The notes beneath the pieces were generated by a model, which saw only the letters and a program-made list of their open reading frames with translations, was not told the DNA's origin and did not search any database. DNA of 34,218 nt from Lachnospiraceae bacterium (GTDB lineage Bacteria > Bacillota > Clostridia > Lachnospirales > Lachnospiraceae): contig JAFYDQ010000020.1 of NCBI GenBank assembly GCA_017544705.1, positions 1 to 34,218 on the forward strand, read 5' to 3'. This document shows positions 1-8,286 of this stretch, piece after piece. The first letter of the stretch is position 1, and each line of letters starts with the position of its first letter. The position numbers and the translations under genes were made by a program.

Positions 1-1219
1 AGGACTCAGCGCATGCAAATTTGCGGTTTGCCGCTGATGCTTCGCCTGCATCGACAACCCGCAAAAGCGCTTTGTTACCATCGTGTGTCTTCGACACACG
101 ATAAATCATCGTCGCCAGCTGCCCCTTGCTGAGTTCAGATACAAATCGCTCTTCGGCCTCTCCGAATGTATGCGTAACAAGAAACGCGGATTTCTTCGTG
201 AAGATCTCACCGGAATGTATGACCTGCTCATAAAGCGCCGCCGCTTCCTTTCGCTCGTCAAACGCAAACCCTGCCATCTGTTCGTAAAACACATCAAACT
301 GCCGCTGTTCGCTGACATGGCTGATGCTGAGACCCTGCAGACCGCCGCTTGTCAAACCGCCCGCCGCACCGCCGCTTGCGCCGCCCGCGATGCCTGTCAT
401 GCAATAAACGGAAACCGGAATGTTAGCCTTGCAGAAATACAGGGTGAGCGCAAGCACGGTCTCAAGCATCTTGTTTTCCACCGGGAGATAATCCTCGATG
501 CCTTGATTTTGACGCTTCGGATTCAGGATGACTGCGATGCCCTGCTGCTGCTCGCCGATGCGCTCCCGCACCATGAGTTTGCCGCTTGCGGCGGTGGCAT
601 TCCAGTGCATGAAACGGATGTCATCACCGGACACATAATCCCGCACAAGCACATCCGGCTCGTGGCGGTTGGCATGGGATTCCCGCGCGGCGCTTAATAC
701 ATGCGCGGCACTTTTCAGCTGCGCAACCTGCACAATATTCGGCTTGACCATGACGCGCAGCGGTTCGCGGTTATGATAAGTGATCGTGAACAGTCTGAAA
801 AAATCACGGGCCACGATTTTCTTGATCCCGATATCGTATTCCCCGCGGTATTTGCAGACGACCTTTGTCTGCCGCCTGATGCCGGTTTTGGGAAGCAGTT
901 CGTATTCGGTCTCATCGGACAGGCCCGCGATCGAGGAAAACGTCGAATAAAACAGCACACGGATGCCGGCAAATGCCATCAGGCCTTCATTTTGCAGGGT
1001 AAAGTAAAAATCGGACGTGCGGTTTGCGATGACGGCTTTGCCTTCGAGCCGCTGGTAGATGCGAAACTGCAGGATCACGAGCGTGAGATAGAGCAGCGAG
1101 ATGACGGGGATTAGCGTAAGCACGATAAAAAACCCGTACGAAACCGCACCGCCGTAAAAGGATATGGCGATCAGCGATAAGATCCACAATAAGAGCAGAA
1201 TGATGCGGTTTCTTCTCAT
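1..1219 (-). CDS. DUF58 domain protein, 3' end cut by window edge
   Basis: The frame stays open from the ATG at 1217-1219 to the left edge, so about 406 residues are visible and the C-terminus is missing. Two adjacent hydrophobic segments lie near the N-terminus (roughly residues 4-45). A beta-rich stretch follows, then the DUF58 signature DYVSGDDIRFMHWNATAASG, where the Asp pair and the His-Trp are the family hallmark. DUF58 proteins have a VWA-like fold and usually sit beside MoxR ATPases; their biochemical role is unsettled, with a proposed part in assembly of surface or membrane complexes. The gene follows the MoxR gene by 8 bases, and GGAG at about 1231-1234 overlaps the MoxR stop codon, so the two are probably translationally coupled. 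A Gly/Ala-rich loop (GGASGGAAGG) interrupts the VWA-like part. The gene itself is certain; its function is not. Confidence 0.85.
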   Translation of the reverse strand, partial: MRRNRIILLLLWILSLIAISFYGGAVSYGFFIVLTLIPVISLLYLTLVILQFRIYQRLEGKAVIANRTSDFYFTLQNEGLMAFAGIRVLFYSTFSSIAGLSDETEYELLPKTGIRRQTKVVCKYRGEYDIGIKKIVARDFFRLFTITYHNREPLRVMVKPNIVQVAQLKSAAHVLSAARESHANRHEPDVLVRDYVSGDDIRFMHWNATAASGKLMVRERIGEQQQGIAVILNPKRQNQGIEDYLPVENKMLETVLALTLYFCKANIPVSVYCMTGIAGGASGGAAGGLTSGGLQGLSISHVSEQRQFDVFYEQMAGFAFDERKEAAALYEQVIHSGEIFTKKSAFLVTHTFGEAEERFVSELSKGQLATMIYRVSKTHDGNKALLRVVDAGEASAANRKFACAES

Positions 1220-1227
1220 CTGCGGGA

Positions 1228-2163
1228 TTACTCCATGGGAATTTTGACTTTTACGACAAGTCCTTTGATGATGCTGTCGGTGTCTTCCTTGCCGATCTTT
1301 GCGTCAGACGTCAAAATCAAACGATGACGTAATACCTGCACAGCCACGGCTTTGACATCGTCGGGACGGACAAAATCTTCGCCGCAAAGGAATGCGTGTG
1401 CACGGGAAGCGGCCACCAGGCTTAAAAACGCACGCGGGCTCGCGCCCATGACAAAGCGGTTCTCGTGTCTTGTCGCATCGATGATCTCCTGCGCATAACC
1501 AAGCACCGCATCACTGACGTGCACGCTTTTCACGCGTTCTTTGAGTGCCACGATCTCCTGCGCGCTGCAGACCGGCCCGGCTTCCTCGATTTTTACATCC
1601 TTTAAAAAGTTCTGCGCCATGTGCAGTTCTTCGTCTGCGACAGGATAGCCGATGCCAAGCTGCATCATGAAGCGGTCCATCTGCGCTTCCGGCAGCGGAT
1701 AGGTGCCGAGAAACTCGACCGGATTCTGCGTGGCGATGACCATAAAGGGCTGCGGCAGCGGATAGATGGTCCCATCGACACTGACCTGGCCCTCCGCCAT
1801 GGCTTCCAAAAGCGCTGCCTGCGTTTTGGGCGAGGTGCGGTTGATCTCATCTGCCAGGATCATCTGGTGCATGATCGCGCCCTGTTTGAACTCGAATTCG
1901 CCGGTCTTCATGTTGTATACAGAAAGCCCGATGACATCCGTCGGCAGCGTATCCGGCGTGAACTGGATGCGCGCAAAACTGCAGTCGACCGCTTTTGCAA
2001 GCGTTCTGGCAAGCGTCGTTTTGCCGACACCCGGCACGTCTTCGATGAGCACGTGCCCGCCGGCAAGCAGACAGGTCAGCACGTCCTTGACGACCGCTTC
2101 TTTGCCGACAAAGTACGTGTTGATCTGCGTGCGTAAGTTTTCGATGATCTTTCTGTCTTCCAT
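1228..2163 (-). CDS. MoxR-family AAA+ ATPase
   Basis: A 311-residue protein of normal MoxR length. Walker A is PGVGKTT (residues 44-50), Walker B is ILADEINRT (D105, E106), and the ATQNP sensor region and the helical lid follow. MoxR ATPases act as chaperone-like motors in the cytoplasm, usually with a DUF58/VWA partner. Here that partner starts 8 bases downstream. The start codon lies one base past the stop of the upstream lipoprotein gene and lacks a strong ribosome site, which suggests coupling to that gene. A close paralogue with Walker motifs at the same residue positions lies at 19521-20459, so the window carries two MoxR-DUF58 modules. Family assignment is secure; the client protein is unknown. 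Confidence 0.93.
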   Translation of the reverse strand: MEDRKIIENLRTQINTYFVGKEAVVKDVLTCLLAGGHVLIEDVPGVGKTTLARTLAKAVDCSFARIQFTPDTLPTDVIGLSVYNMKTGEFEFKQGAIMHQMILADEINRTSPKTQAALLEAMAEGQVSVDGTIYPLPQPFMVIATQNPVEFLGTYPLPEAQMDRFMMQLGIGYPVADEELHMAQNFLKDVKIEEAGPVCSAQEIVALKERVKSVHVSDAVLGYAQEIIDATRHENRFVMGASPRAFLSLVAASRAHAFLCGEDFVRPDDVKAVAVQVLRHRLILTSDAKIGKEDTDSIIKGLVVKVKIPME

Positions 2164-2164
2164 G

Positions 2165-3319
2165 TTATTCTACAACCGTGAACTCGAGGACCGGTGCCTT
2201 GTCGGCATCCTTCTGGTACTGCACGTAGAGCACGTCAGCGTCTTCGGGCAGCTCTTCAGGACCCGCGTCATCGGCCTCAAACTCGTTGCTCTCACGTAAG
2301 AAACCGGTATACTCCAGTTCCCCGTCGTCATTTTCATATTCGTTGATGTATTCCTTGACCATGAGGCCGCCCGGATCCTTGGAAATGCAGTCTGCCTCAT
2401 AGATATGCTCCGAACAGCAATAGAGCAGCCCGTCAAAAACGCGGATCGGATAGCCTTCCTCGCCGAATGCATTGCCGAGGTTTGCGATCGACTCTTCGCC
2501 GGGCCATTTGCCGTATAAGTAAACCGCCGTTGCGGCATTCTTTCCGTCAAAATCACACACCTCGTCGGTGATCGCAAGCAGCTCTCCGTCATATCCGAGC
2601 AGCTCGATATATGCGTAGCCATCACCTGCGCTCAGGTAGGAAATGATCTCGTCGAAGCTTTCGAATTCGCTTAATCCCGTATCCTCTTCCACAAAGCTTG
2701 AAGGCATGAATTCGTCCATCGGTGCCATTGCTTCCACGACCGACTGGATATCAAAACCGTCAAGGTCTTCTGCAACGGTTGATAAGCTGTAGGCAATGCC
2801 GATCTCGTAATCAAACCAGGTGGCAAGGTCCGCGAACTCATCCTCGCCGGCGTAACGGCAGAAATGCGCCATCATCTCGCCGCCGCCCCAGGTTGCAAGC
2901 GGATAATCGCCTTCATCGTCCCAGGTGTAGTACATGCCGTCGATCGGCTCATGATCCTCCGCGCAGCACTGTGCACGCGCACAGAAGCTTAATCCGTCAT
3001 AGTCAAAATCACACTCAAACAGCGGTCCCGGGAAATCCGTACCGGTGTCCATCTTGTGCCATTCCACATTGGTGGCATCGTTGGGGATCTGGAAAAGCCT
3101 CGGAATATATTCGATCGCTTCTTCTTCCGAAGATTCCACCCACGGATTTGCCATGCCGACTTCCGCTTCCTCATCGGATGCCTCTTCCGGCTCTTCCGGC
3201 ACTTCTTCCTGTGTCTCCTGCGGCTGCTCGTCCGGTGCTTTGGTATCGGATCCGCCGCACGCAGTAAGGCTTAGGGCCATCAGTCCTGCCAGGATCAAAC
3301 TGACTGCTCTCTTTTTCAT
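2165..3319 (-). CDS. Acidic lipoprotein of unknown function
   Basis: The start is the ATG at 3317-3319, because GGAGGAAA lies just upstream and it yields a clean lipoprotein signal peptide: MKKR, a hydrophobic core, and lipobox LTAC with the lipidated Cys at residue 21. The reading frame extends further upstream, but that extension has no signal-peptide character. The mature protein (384 residues in total) begins with a very acidic Glu/Pro-rich tether (about residues 28-55), followed by a folded part rich in Asp, Tyr, Trp and several Cys. I do not recognise the family. It should be anchored on the outer face of the membrane. Its stop is one base from the MoxR start, so it probably belongs to the same operon as the MoxR-DUF58 pair, possibly as an extracytoplasmic partner; that is inference. 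Confidence 0.8.
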   Translation of the reverse strand: MKKRAVSLILAGLMALSLTACGGSDTKAPDEQPQETQEEVPEEPEEASDEEAEVGMANPWVESSEEEAIEYIPRLFQIPNDATNVEWHKMDTGTDFPGPLFECDFDYDGLSFCARAQCCAEDHEPIDGMYYTWDDEGDYPLATWGGGEMMAHFCRYAGEDEFADLATWFDYEIGIAYSLSTVAEDLDGFDIQSVVEAMAPMDEFMPSSFVEEDTGLSEFESFDEIISYLSAGDGYAYIELLGYDGELLAITDEVCDFDGKNAATAVYLYGKWPGEESIANLGNAFGEEGYPIRVFDGLLYCCSEHIYEADCISKDPGGLMVKEYINEYENDDGELEYTGFLRESNEFEADDAGPEELPEDADVLYVQYQKDADKAPVLEFTVVE

Positions 3320-3353
3320 AATATTTTCCTCCACAATTCTTATTTTAATGCCG

Positions 3354-3389
3354 AAAAACAGCGTGCCTGCTGCCGTCCGGCCTGCACAC
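3354..3389 (-). terminator. Possible intrinsic terminator between the two lipoprotein genes
   Basis: Read on the minus strand, GTGTGC (3384-3389) can pair with GCACGC (3361-3366), with one G-U pair, and the stem is followed by TGTTTTT. The stem is short and the loop is 17 bases, so termination is probably partial; it would separate or attenuate the downstream lipoprotein-MoxR-DUF58 unit. Confidence 0.35.
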
Positions 3390-3392
3390 CGT

Positions 3393-4022
3393 TTAGTCAA
3401 GCAGGTCGCGGATCGTCTCTTCCCACTCGCTTCTGCTATGGCTGCCGACGAGCTCATCACCGATCTGCTCGCCGTGTGAATCAACAAAAAATGTCACCGG
3501 AATGTAATCGGAATTGATATATTCATTGAGCTCATCCGTTGCGACAACAACCGGATAATCCACATCCAACTCCGCCACGATTTCTTGTGCATCTATTAAT
3601 GCTTCTTCATCAAAACGGCCGCCGGGATAGACGATATCACAGGTCAATCCGATGATCTCAAAGCCCTGATCCTTATACTTGCGTTCAAGGTCCGCCAGAT
3701 CCGGCATCTCCTGAATGCACGGTCCGCAAAACGTGCCCCAGTAATTGATCATCGTGACTTTGTTATCAGAGATCAGGTCGCCTAAGAGGTACTCGTTTCC
3801 GTCCAAATCTTCTACCGTAAAACGCATGATCTCGGCGTCGTCGCTGTAGTCGTGGTCGGCATCTTCGTCGTTTGTAGCATCAACGTCCACGTCTTCCTCT
3901 TCGTCGACATCTTCCTCGACGTCTTCGTACGCCTCATCTTCCATGAGCGCGGAATTTAGTCCGCCGCATCCTGTTAGCACCAGCACGCCCGTCATTAGCA
4001 GCGCAATAAGTAGTTTTTTCAT
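3393..4022 (-). CDS. TlpA/ResA-like thioredoxin-fold lipoprotein
   Basis: The start ATG at 4020-4022 is preceded by AGGAGGA and opens a lipoprotein signal peptide (MKKLLIALLM..., lipobox LTGC, Cys19). A strikingly acidic linker, almost all Asp and Glu, spans about residues 28-64. The thioredoxin-like domain that follows carries WGTFCGPC with redox cysteines C99 and C102, and a cis-Pro region at DYIPVTFFVDSHG. The 209-residue length fits membrane-anchored TlpA/ResA proteins, which reduce or exchange disulfides in extracytoplasmic proteins. The gene lies between the MATE-ATPase fusion (57-base gap) and the acidic lipoprotein, which contains several Cys and could be a substrate; that link is speculative. 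The alternative upstream ATG at 4073 is rejected because it destroys the signal peptide. Confidence 0.88.
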   Translation of the reverse strand: MKKLLIALLMTGVLVLTGCGGLNSALMEDEAYEDVEEDVDEEEDVDVDATNDEDADHDYSDDAEIMRFTVEDLDGNEYLLGDLISDNKVTMINYWGTFCGPCIQEMPDLADLERKYKDQGFEIIGLTCDIVYPGGRFDEEALIDAQEIVAELDVDYPVVVATDELNEYINSDYIPVTFFVDSHGEQIGDELVGSHSRSEWEETIRDLLD

Positions 4023-4079
4023 CACATATCCTCCTGAAAATTTATATGTCACCAGGTCCTCCCTGATGTTCATCCGTCC

Positions 4080-5888
4080 TCAGATCCTGATCGTGAGTAC
4101 ATTAAGTCCCAGGATATTCTGGTAATTGATCTCATCGGTCATCTTATAGATCATGCGGATCCCGATGTTCTTGGCAGGATCGTCAGCCGATGTGCCGTCG
4201 CCTTCCAGTCTCTTATGCGGATCAAAGGCTTTGCAGTCGTCTTTGATGCGCAGAATGACGTCATCGTTTTTATGGACGACGCGGATGTCGATCGAGTGAT
4301 TTTTACGGTCCTTGGAAAATCCGTGCGCGACCACGTTCCCGGCCATCTCTTCCAAAGCGAGTGCCGCATAGTAGGAGCGCTTGCCGTCGATGCCGCGCTT
4401 TGCACAGAAATCCTGCACGGACTGCGCGACCTTTACCACCTCTTCCATGTTATTCACGCTTAAGTCCATGCGCTCCTCTTCCGATACGCCAAAATCATCC
4501 GGGATCACCATGAGTTCCTCCACATTCTTAGGGAACTTCTTATGCCTGATGATCGCATAACCCCAGATGATGATCGTGGTGATCACGCCGTTGATCACAT
4601 TTGCGATATAGACACTGTTCATGCCGACCGATTTGATCAGGATCGCCGTAAATGCGGCAACGCCGACCACACCGTCCATAAAGGAAAGCAGATTGACCAG
4701 AATCTGTTTGCCGGATGCCTGCCCGTAGCAGGTAAAGTGCATGCAGATGATGCTAAGCGGCATGGAAAGCGGTAAAATCCTGAAGCCCCAGACCGTCATC
4801 ATATAAACGGACATGGGATCGGGATCGTAATCATAATACAGCATCGCCAAAGGTTTTGCGCAAAGGATGATCGCCGCACAGATTGCCAGCATGAACGGCA
4901 GGAATTTATAGAACATGTTACGCATGACGTTTACCAGCGTTTCGCGGTCTTCCTCACCGATGCTGATACTGATCAGCATTCTGGATACCGCAAGCATACC
5001 GGTCGGCAACGCCCAGCCGATACGGAGCAGGGTATCCGATGCCGTAAATGCGGAAATGCCGACGGAGCCCAGTCCCGCAAACGCATATGCATTCAACAGC
5101 GCATTGACGATAAGCCCGCGTGCCGTCTGATAACCGAATGTTGCAGCCCCGGGAAAACCGATCTTGACGATCTCCCAGGTTTCCTTAATGTGAAAATGCT
5201 TTGTAAAAAACCGTACCGGTGCTTCTTTTGTAAAATAGAACTGCGCCTGAATGATGAAAAAGACCCACAATCCGATCGCGGATGCCAGTGCCAGTCCGAA
5301 TGCCTGCAGCCCGAGTCTGACCACCAGCACATAATTCATGATCACGTTGACCACAATATAAGCAAGGCTTGCCGATGTTGTCCGGCGCATTTTATTTTCA
5401 AGGGACAAAAAGGACGCCAGCTGGTTGCCAAGGAGCAACGGGATCAGGCCGATCGCCTGACCGAGCAGATAGGAATCAAAATACGGCTTCACTTCCTGGT
5501 CCGTTGTCATGAAACCGGTCAGACCGAATGTACCGCAGATCACAAACAAAATGATGAAGAACGCCGCCACGCCGAACGCCAGAAGATTCGATAGGGTAAA
5601 AATCCCCTGTACGTTCTCTTTTTCATTGCGTCCCATGTACTTACCGCAGATGATCGTGGAACCGCCGACCAGCATCATGCTGAGTGCCGAGATGAACATA
5701 TTGATCGGGTTGTAGAGACCGATCGCCGTCATCGCATCGATGCCGATGCAGTTGGTTGCAAACAGGGTAGAAATGATGCCGTTCACCGAGCTGACCAGCG
5801 CTAAGAAAAACTGCACCGGCAGGAGCCTAAACAACAGTTTGGAAACCAGTTGCATGTTGGATTCATAGGTCAGATTCTGCTCGTTCAT
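4080..5888 (-). CDS. MATE-family transporter fused to a C-terminal RsbW/histidine-kinase-like ATPase domain
   Basis: The start is the ATG at 5886-5888, with GGAGGAAG just upstream; 602 residues. Residues 15-445 form about twelve membrane segments with MATE features (NPINMFISALSMMLVGGS in the first repeat, a related second half). After a cytoplasmic linker, residues about 480-602 match a GHKL ATPase of the RsbW/SpoIIAB type: N-box EEMAGNVVAHG (E513, N518, H522), G1-like motif RIKDDCKAFDP, and NIGIRMI near the end. MATE proteins export drugs or metabolites using Na+ or H+ gradients; RsbW-type domains bind ATP and phosphorylate or sequester partners. The fusion suggests ATP- or partner-dependent gating of transport, but no anti-anti-sigma partner is visible here. 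Both halves are intact and in one frame. A plain MATE protein is encoded at 31606-33072. Confidence 0.9.
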   Translation of the reverse strand: MNEQNLTYESNMQLVSKLLFRLLPVQFFLALVSSVNGIISTLFATNCIGIDAMTAIGLYNPINMFISALSMMLVGGSTIICGKYMGRNEKENVQGIFTLSNLLAFGVAAFFIILFVICGTFGLTGFMTTDQEVKPYFDSYLLGQAIGLIPLLLGNQLASFLSLENKMRRTTSASLAYIVVNVIMNYVLVVRLGLQAFGLALASAIGLWVFFIIQAQFYFTKEAPVRFFTKHFHIKETWEIVKIGFPGAATFGYQTARGLIVNALLNAYAFAGLGSVGISAFTASDTLLRIGWALPTGMLAVSRMLISISIGEEDRETLVNVMRNMFYKFLPFMLAICAAIILCAKPLAMLYYDYDPDPMSVYMMTVWGFRILPLSMPLSIICMHFTCYGQASGKQILVNLLSFMDGVVGVAAFTAILIKSVGMNSVYIANVINGVITTIIIWGYAIIRHKKFPKNVEELMVIPDDFGVSEEERMDLSVNNMEEVVKVAQSVQDFCAKRGIDGKRSYYAALALEEMAGNVVAHGFSKDRKNHSIDIRVVHKNDDVILRIKDDCKAFDPHKRLEGDGTSADDPAKNIGIRMIYKMTDEINYQNILGLNVLTIRI

Positions 5889-5910
5889 ACTTCCTCCTTG
5901 TTGCCCAAAA

Positions 5911-5972
5911 TGGACCTTTGGGGTTTGCCTGTTCCGAAGGAACATGGCCTACGGGGTTAGGGGTTCATTTTT
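5911..5972. repeat. Diverged copy of the TGGAC...GGGGTTAGGGGTT palindromic repeat
   Basis: This gap segment contains TGGACCTTTGGGG and, 28 bases later, CGGGGTTAGGGGTTCATTT. Both blocks match the left half of the palindrome at 14589-14661 inside dus. The intervening bases form their own hairpin, TGTTCC-GAA-GGAACA. The right end overlaps the stop codon of the small membrane protein gene, so the element supplies the last bases of that gene. It may act as a transcript-end or processing structure between the two genes. Confidence 0.6.
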
Positions 5973-6399
5973 CTTCCCGGTCCTCGACTTCGCGGAACTC
6001 GCCGTCCACCGCATTGTCCGTGCGAAGGATCTCATCTCCGATCGCTTTGACGCCTGCATCTTCGTCCGCATCGTTTCCGCTGCGCGCAGTGTCGTTTCCG
6101 CTCACGGAACCGTTTGACGGATCGTCGCTTACGTCTGCTCCGTCTGCGTCCGCGTCTTCCACTTCGATGTCGGCACTGCCGCCCTCATACATACCGTTCA
6201 TAAACAGATATGCGGAATGTGCGATCACAGCAATTGCGCATATCACAAAAACAGCAAGAATGATCGCAAGAAGAGCGGGGCTGATGGAACCCGCATCGCG
6301 GGTCTGATAAAGCGAATAACACAAATATAATAAGTATCCGCCGATCGCTACACGGATCAGCAGCATGATCTTTGTGGGAAAACGGGAATTACGTCTCAT
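5965..6399 (-). CDS. Small two-TM membrane protein with acidic C-terminal tail
   Basis: The ATG at 6397-6399 is preferred over the ATG six bases upstream, because AGGAG then sits at a normal distance; it gives 144 residues. Two hydrophobic segments occur at about residues 10-27 and 40-66. The rest is a low-complexity acidic tail rich in Asp, Ser and Gly (about residues 74-144), which probably stays on one face of the membrane. I do not recognise a family and assign no function. It stands between the YitT gene and the MATE-ATPase gene and has its own extended -10 promoter. The 3' end runs into a palindromic repeat, so its last residues may be repeat-derived. Confidence 0.7.
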   Translation of the reverse strand: MRRNSRFPTKIMLLIRVAIGGYLLYLCYSLYQTRDAGSISPALLAIILAVFVICAIAVIAHSAYLFMNGMYEGGSADIEVEDADADGADVSDDPSNGSVSGNDTARSGNDADEDAGVKAIGDEILRTDNAVDGEFREVEDREEK

Positions 6400-6432
6400 G
6401 GTCATCTCCTGTGTGGATTCATATTAGATAAT

Positions 6433-6441
6433 ATTATACCA
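6433..6441 (-). promoter_or_regulatory. Extended -10 promoter for the small membrane protein gene
   Basis: On the minus strand the sequence reads TGGTATAAT, a perfect TATAAT with the TGn extension, placed 34 bases before the chosen start codon. No good -35 hexamer is seen 16-18 bases upstream, which is common for extended -10 promoters. Confidence 0.55.
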
Positions 6442-6468
6442 TAGCACAGCCAAAAACGTATTTCTTTT

Positions 6469-7407
6469 TCAGTTGTTTTTGAAGCCTTCGCCAACGACTT
6501 CATTGGATTCCATGATCACGAAAAAGCAGTCCGGATCCACCTTTTTGGCAAGCTTCCTGATCCCGTACATCTGCTTGTTGTTGCAGGCACAGAAGACGAC
6601 GTCTTTGTTGTCTCCGGTGTAACTGCCGATACCGTTTAAGATCGTCGAGCCGCGGTCCGTCGTAACGGAAATGGCATCGCACATCTCCTGGCCTTTGTCG
6701 GTTACGATGAGTGTGACTTTGCCGCTTGATGTACGGTACAAAAGCTTGTCGACGACGATTGCGATGATGACCGCGATCATCGTCCCGTAGATCAGACTGT
6801 CGATGTCTTTGTAAACAAAGGCGGTGCCGGCAACCACGACGAGCGCATCCAGCACAAGTACAATATTCCCAAGCGACACATGCGGGATCTTCTTGCGGAT
6901 CGCCATCATCAGGAAATCCGTGCCACCGGTCGAGGATTCGCGCATGTAGATCAGCGCATAGCCGATGCCCGAAACTGCCGCACAGCAGACCGCCGCTAAC
7001 AGCTTGTCGCCCTGATACACCGGGAAGAGCGGCGCGACCGTATCGATGATCACCGACGTGATTGCGATCGATTTTAGGGATTTGATGAAAAATCGCCTGC
7101 CCATCTGTTTAAAGCACAACAGCGTTGCCGGAATGTTCAGGATCAGCACCGTCAACCCGATCGGAAAGCGGAACAATTGGTAAAGGATCAGCGCAACCCC
7201 GTTGAACCCGACCATCGGGAAGCCCTGCGCCGCCGCAAAATTATACACTCCCGCCGCGATCAGGCAGCCCGCGATCAGATCCACCACAATATCGATCAGC
7301 ATCTCCTTCACACTGATCTTCTGCGACAGATACTTAAGCATCGAGCGTCCCGGCAGGGTCTGCTCTTTCTGGTTCTTCTGCTCTTTCTGCTTATTTCGTT
7401 CTTTCAT
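6469..7407 (-). CDS. YitT family membrane protein (DUF161 plus DUF2179)
   Basis: The start ATG at 7405-7407 follows AGAGGTACAAATT and gives 312 residues. A Lys/Gln-rich cytoplasmic N-tail (KERNKQKEQKNQKEQ) precedes about five or six membrane helices (about residues 35-215) containing the YitT hallmark GFNGVALILYQL and SSTGGTDFL. The C-terminal soluble DUF2179 domain contains TDRGSTILNGIGSYTG and the end block KKVDPDCFFVIMESNEVVGEGF. YitT proteins are widespread Firmicutes membrane proteins without an established transport substrate. The gene stands alone: a terminator lies upstream (7444-7471) and a separate promoter serves the next gene downstream. Longer in-frame starts upstream would run through that terminator hairpin and are rejected. 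Confidence 0.92.
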   Translation of the reverse strand: MKERNKQKEQKNQKEQTLPGRSMLKYLSQKISVKEMLIDIVVDLIAGCLIAAGVYNFAAAQGFPMVGFNGVALILYQLFRFPIGLTVLILNIPATLLCFKQMGRRFFIKSLKSIAITSVIIDTVAPLFPVYQGDKLLAAVCCAAVSGIGYALIYMRESSTGGTDFLMMAIRKKIPHVSLGNIVLVLDALVVVAGTAFVYKDIDSLIYGTMIAVIIAIVVDKLLYRTSSGKVTLIVTDKGQEMCDAISVTTDRGSTILNGIGSYTGDNKDVVFCACNNKQMYGIRKLAKKVDPDCFFVIMESNEVVGEGFKNN

Positions 7408-7443
7408 AATTTGTACCTCTTTTCCCCGGTCAGCGATTGCCAC

Positions 7444-7471
7444 AAATAAAAGAGCCTCCGCCGAAGCTCTT
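7444..7471 (-). terminator. Intrinsic terminator of the phosphorelay operon
   Basis: The minus strand reads AAGAGCTTC-GGCG-GAGGCTCTT (one or two G-U pairs) followed by TTATTT. This is a compact 9-bp stem and tetraloop just after the response-regulator gene and before yitT. Confidence 0.75.
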
Positions 7472-7523
7472 CTTAAATGTGTTGCAATAAATGCTGTAGC
7501 CGCGTAGCTGTCACGACAAAGAC

Positions 7524-8285
7524 TCAATTCCCGAAAAACTTCGCAAGTTTCTGCAGCAGTTCATCCTTGGTCGCAGTCTTTAAAATGTAGCCCTGCGGCT
7601 TAAAGGAGGCGACTCTGGCAACGCTTTCCTTGGTGCCGATCCCGGTTAAGAAGATCACCGGAACCTTGGCGGTCACCGGATTGCTGCGCAGCATTTCCAG
7701 TACCTTCGGGCCGTCCACAACGGGCATTTCATAGTCAAGCAAAACCAGGTCCACTTCATTCTGGGACAGATACGTGATCGCCTGCATGCCGGCCACCACG
7801 ACATTAATCTGATAAGTATCCTTAAGCCATTCACGGACGATCTTCGCATAGGAGGGATCGTCATCCACCAGAAGGATGCTCTTGGCTTCGCCCGCTTTCT
7901 TGGCGTGTTTCTGTTCGTTTTCGATCGTACGGATCAGCGTCTCCATGTCCACGGGACGACGCATGAAAATGTGCGAAGACAGCACGGGGATCGTCTCCAT
8001 CAGATCTCTTTTGTGCTTCTCTTCACCGATCACGATCGCGCGGTATTTGTTCTCCGTCAGAAGCTCCACGATCTTCGTGACCGCCTTTAACGACACCGGA
8101 TCTTCCATGATGGTTTCCGACAGATAGCAGACAAAAAGCGTATCGGGAGCAAAATAGCGCGAAACCTCGGATGTACTCTCTGCAACCTGAATGACCTTGC
8201 AGCCTTCATCCTGCAGTTTTTTGGCGATGCCCCGAACAACGATACTGTCCTGTGCCCTGACAATCACAATACTTGTTTTCGTCAT
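7524..8285 (-). CDS. Response regulator with degenerate N-terminal and intact C-terminal receiver domain
   Basis: 253 residues, start ATG at 8283-8285, one base past the stop of the DegV-kinase gene. Residues 1-128 have the length and strand pattern of a receiver domain but lack the acidic pocket (IVRAQDSIVV at the first strand, no clear phospho-Asp), so they look like a pseudo-receiver. Residues about 135-253 are a full receiver: acidic pocket D141-D143, phospho-acceptor D184 in LLDYEMP, T214, and K236 in ILKTA. There is no DNA-binding or enzyme output domain, so it is probably a phosphate-relay or protein-interaction component that takes phosphate from the HPt domain of the kinase encoded just upstream. 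This is the last gene of the three-gene phosphorelay operon, and a terminator follows. Confidence 0.88.
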   Translation of the reverse strand: MTKTSIVIVRAQDSIVVRGIAKKLQDEGCKVIQVAESTSEVSRYFAPDTLFVCYLSETIMEDPVSLKAVTKIVELLTENKYRAIVIGEEKHKRDLMETIPVLSSHIFMRRPVDMETLIRTIENEQKHAKKAGEAKSILLVDDDPSYAKIVREWLKDTYQINVVVAGMQAITYLSQNEVDLVLLDYEMPVVDGPKVLEMLRSNPVTAKVPVIFLTGIGTKESVARVASFKPQGYILKTATKDELLQKLAKFFGN

Positions 8286-8286
8286 A

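Noticed and set aside
3320..3487. Longer N-terminus for the acidic lipoprotein
   Set aside because: It would bury the lipoprotein signal peptide and lacks a ribosome site.
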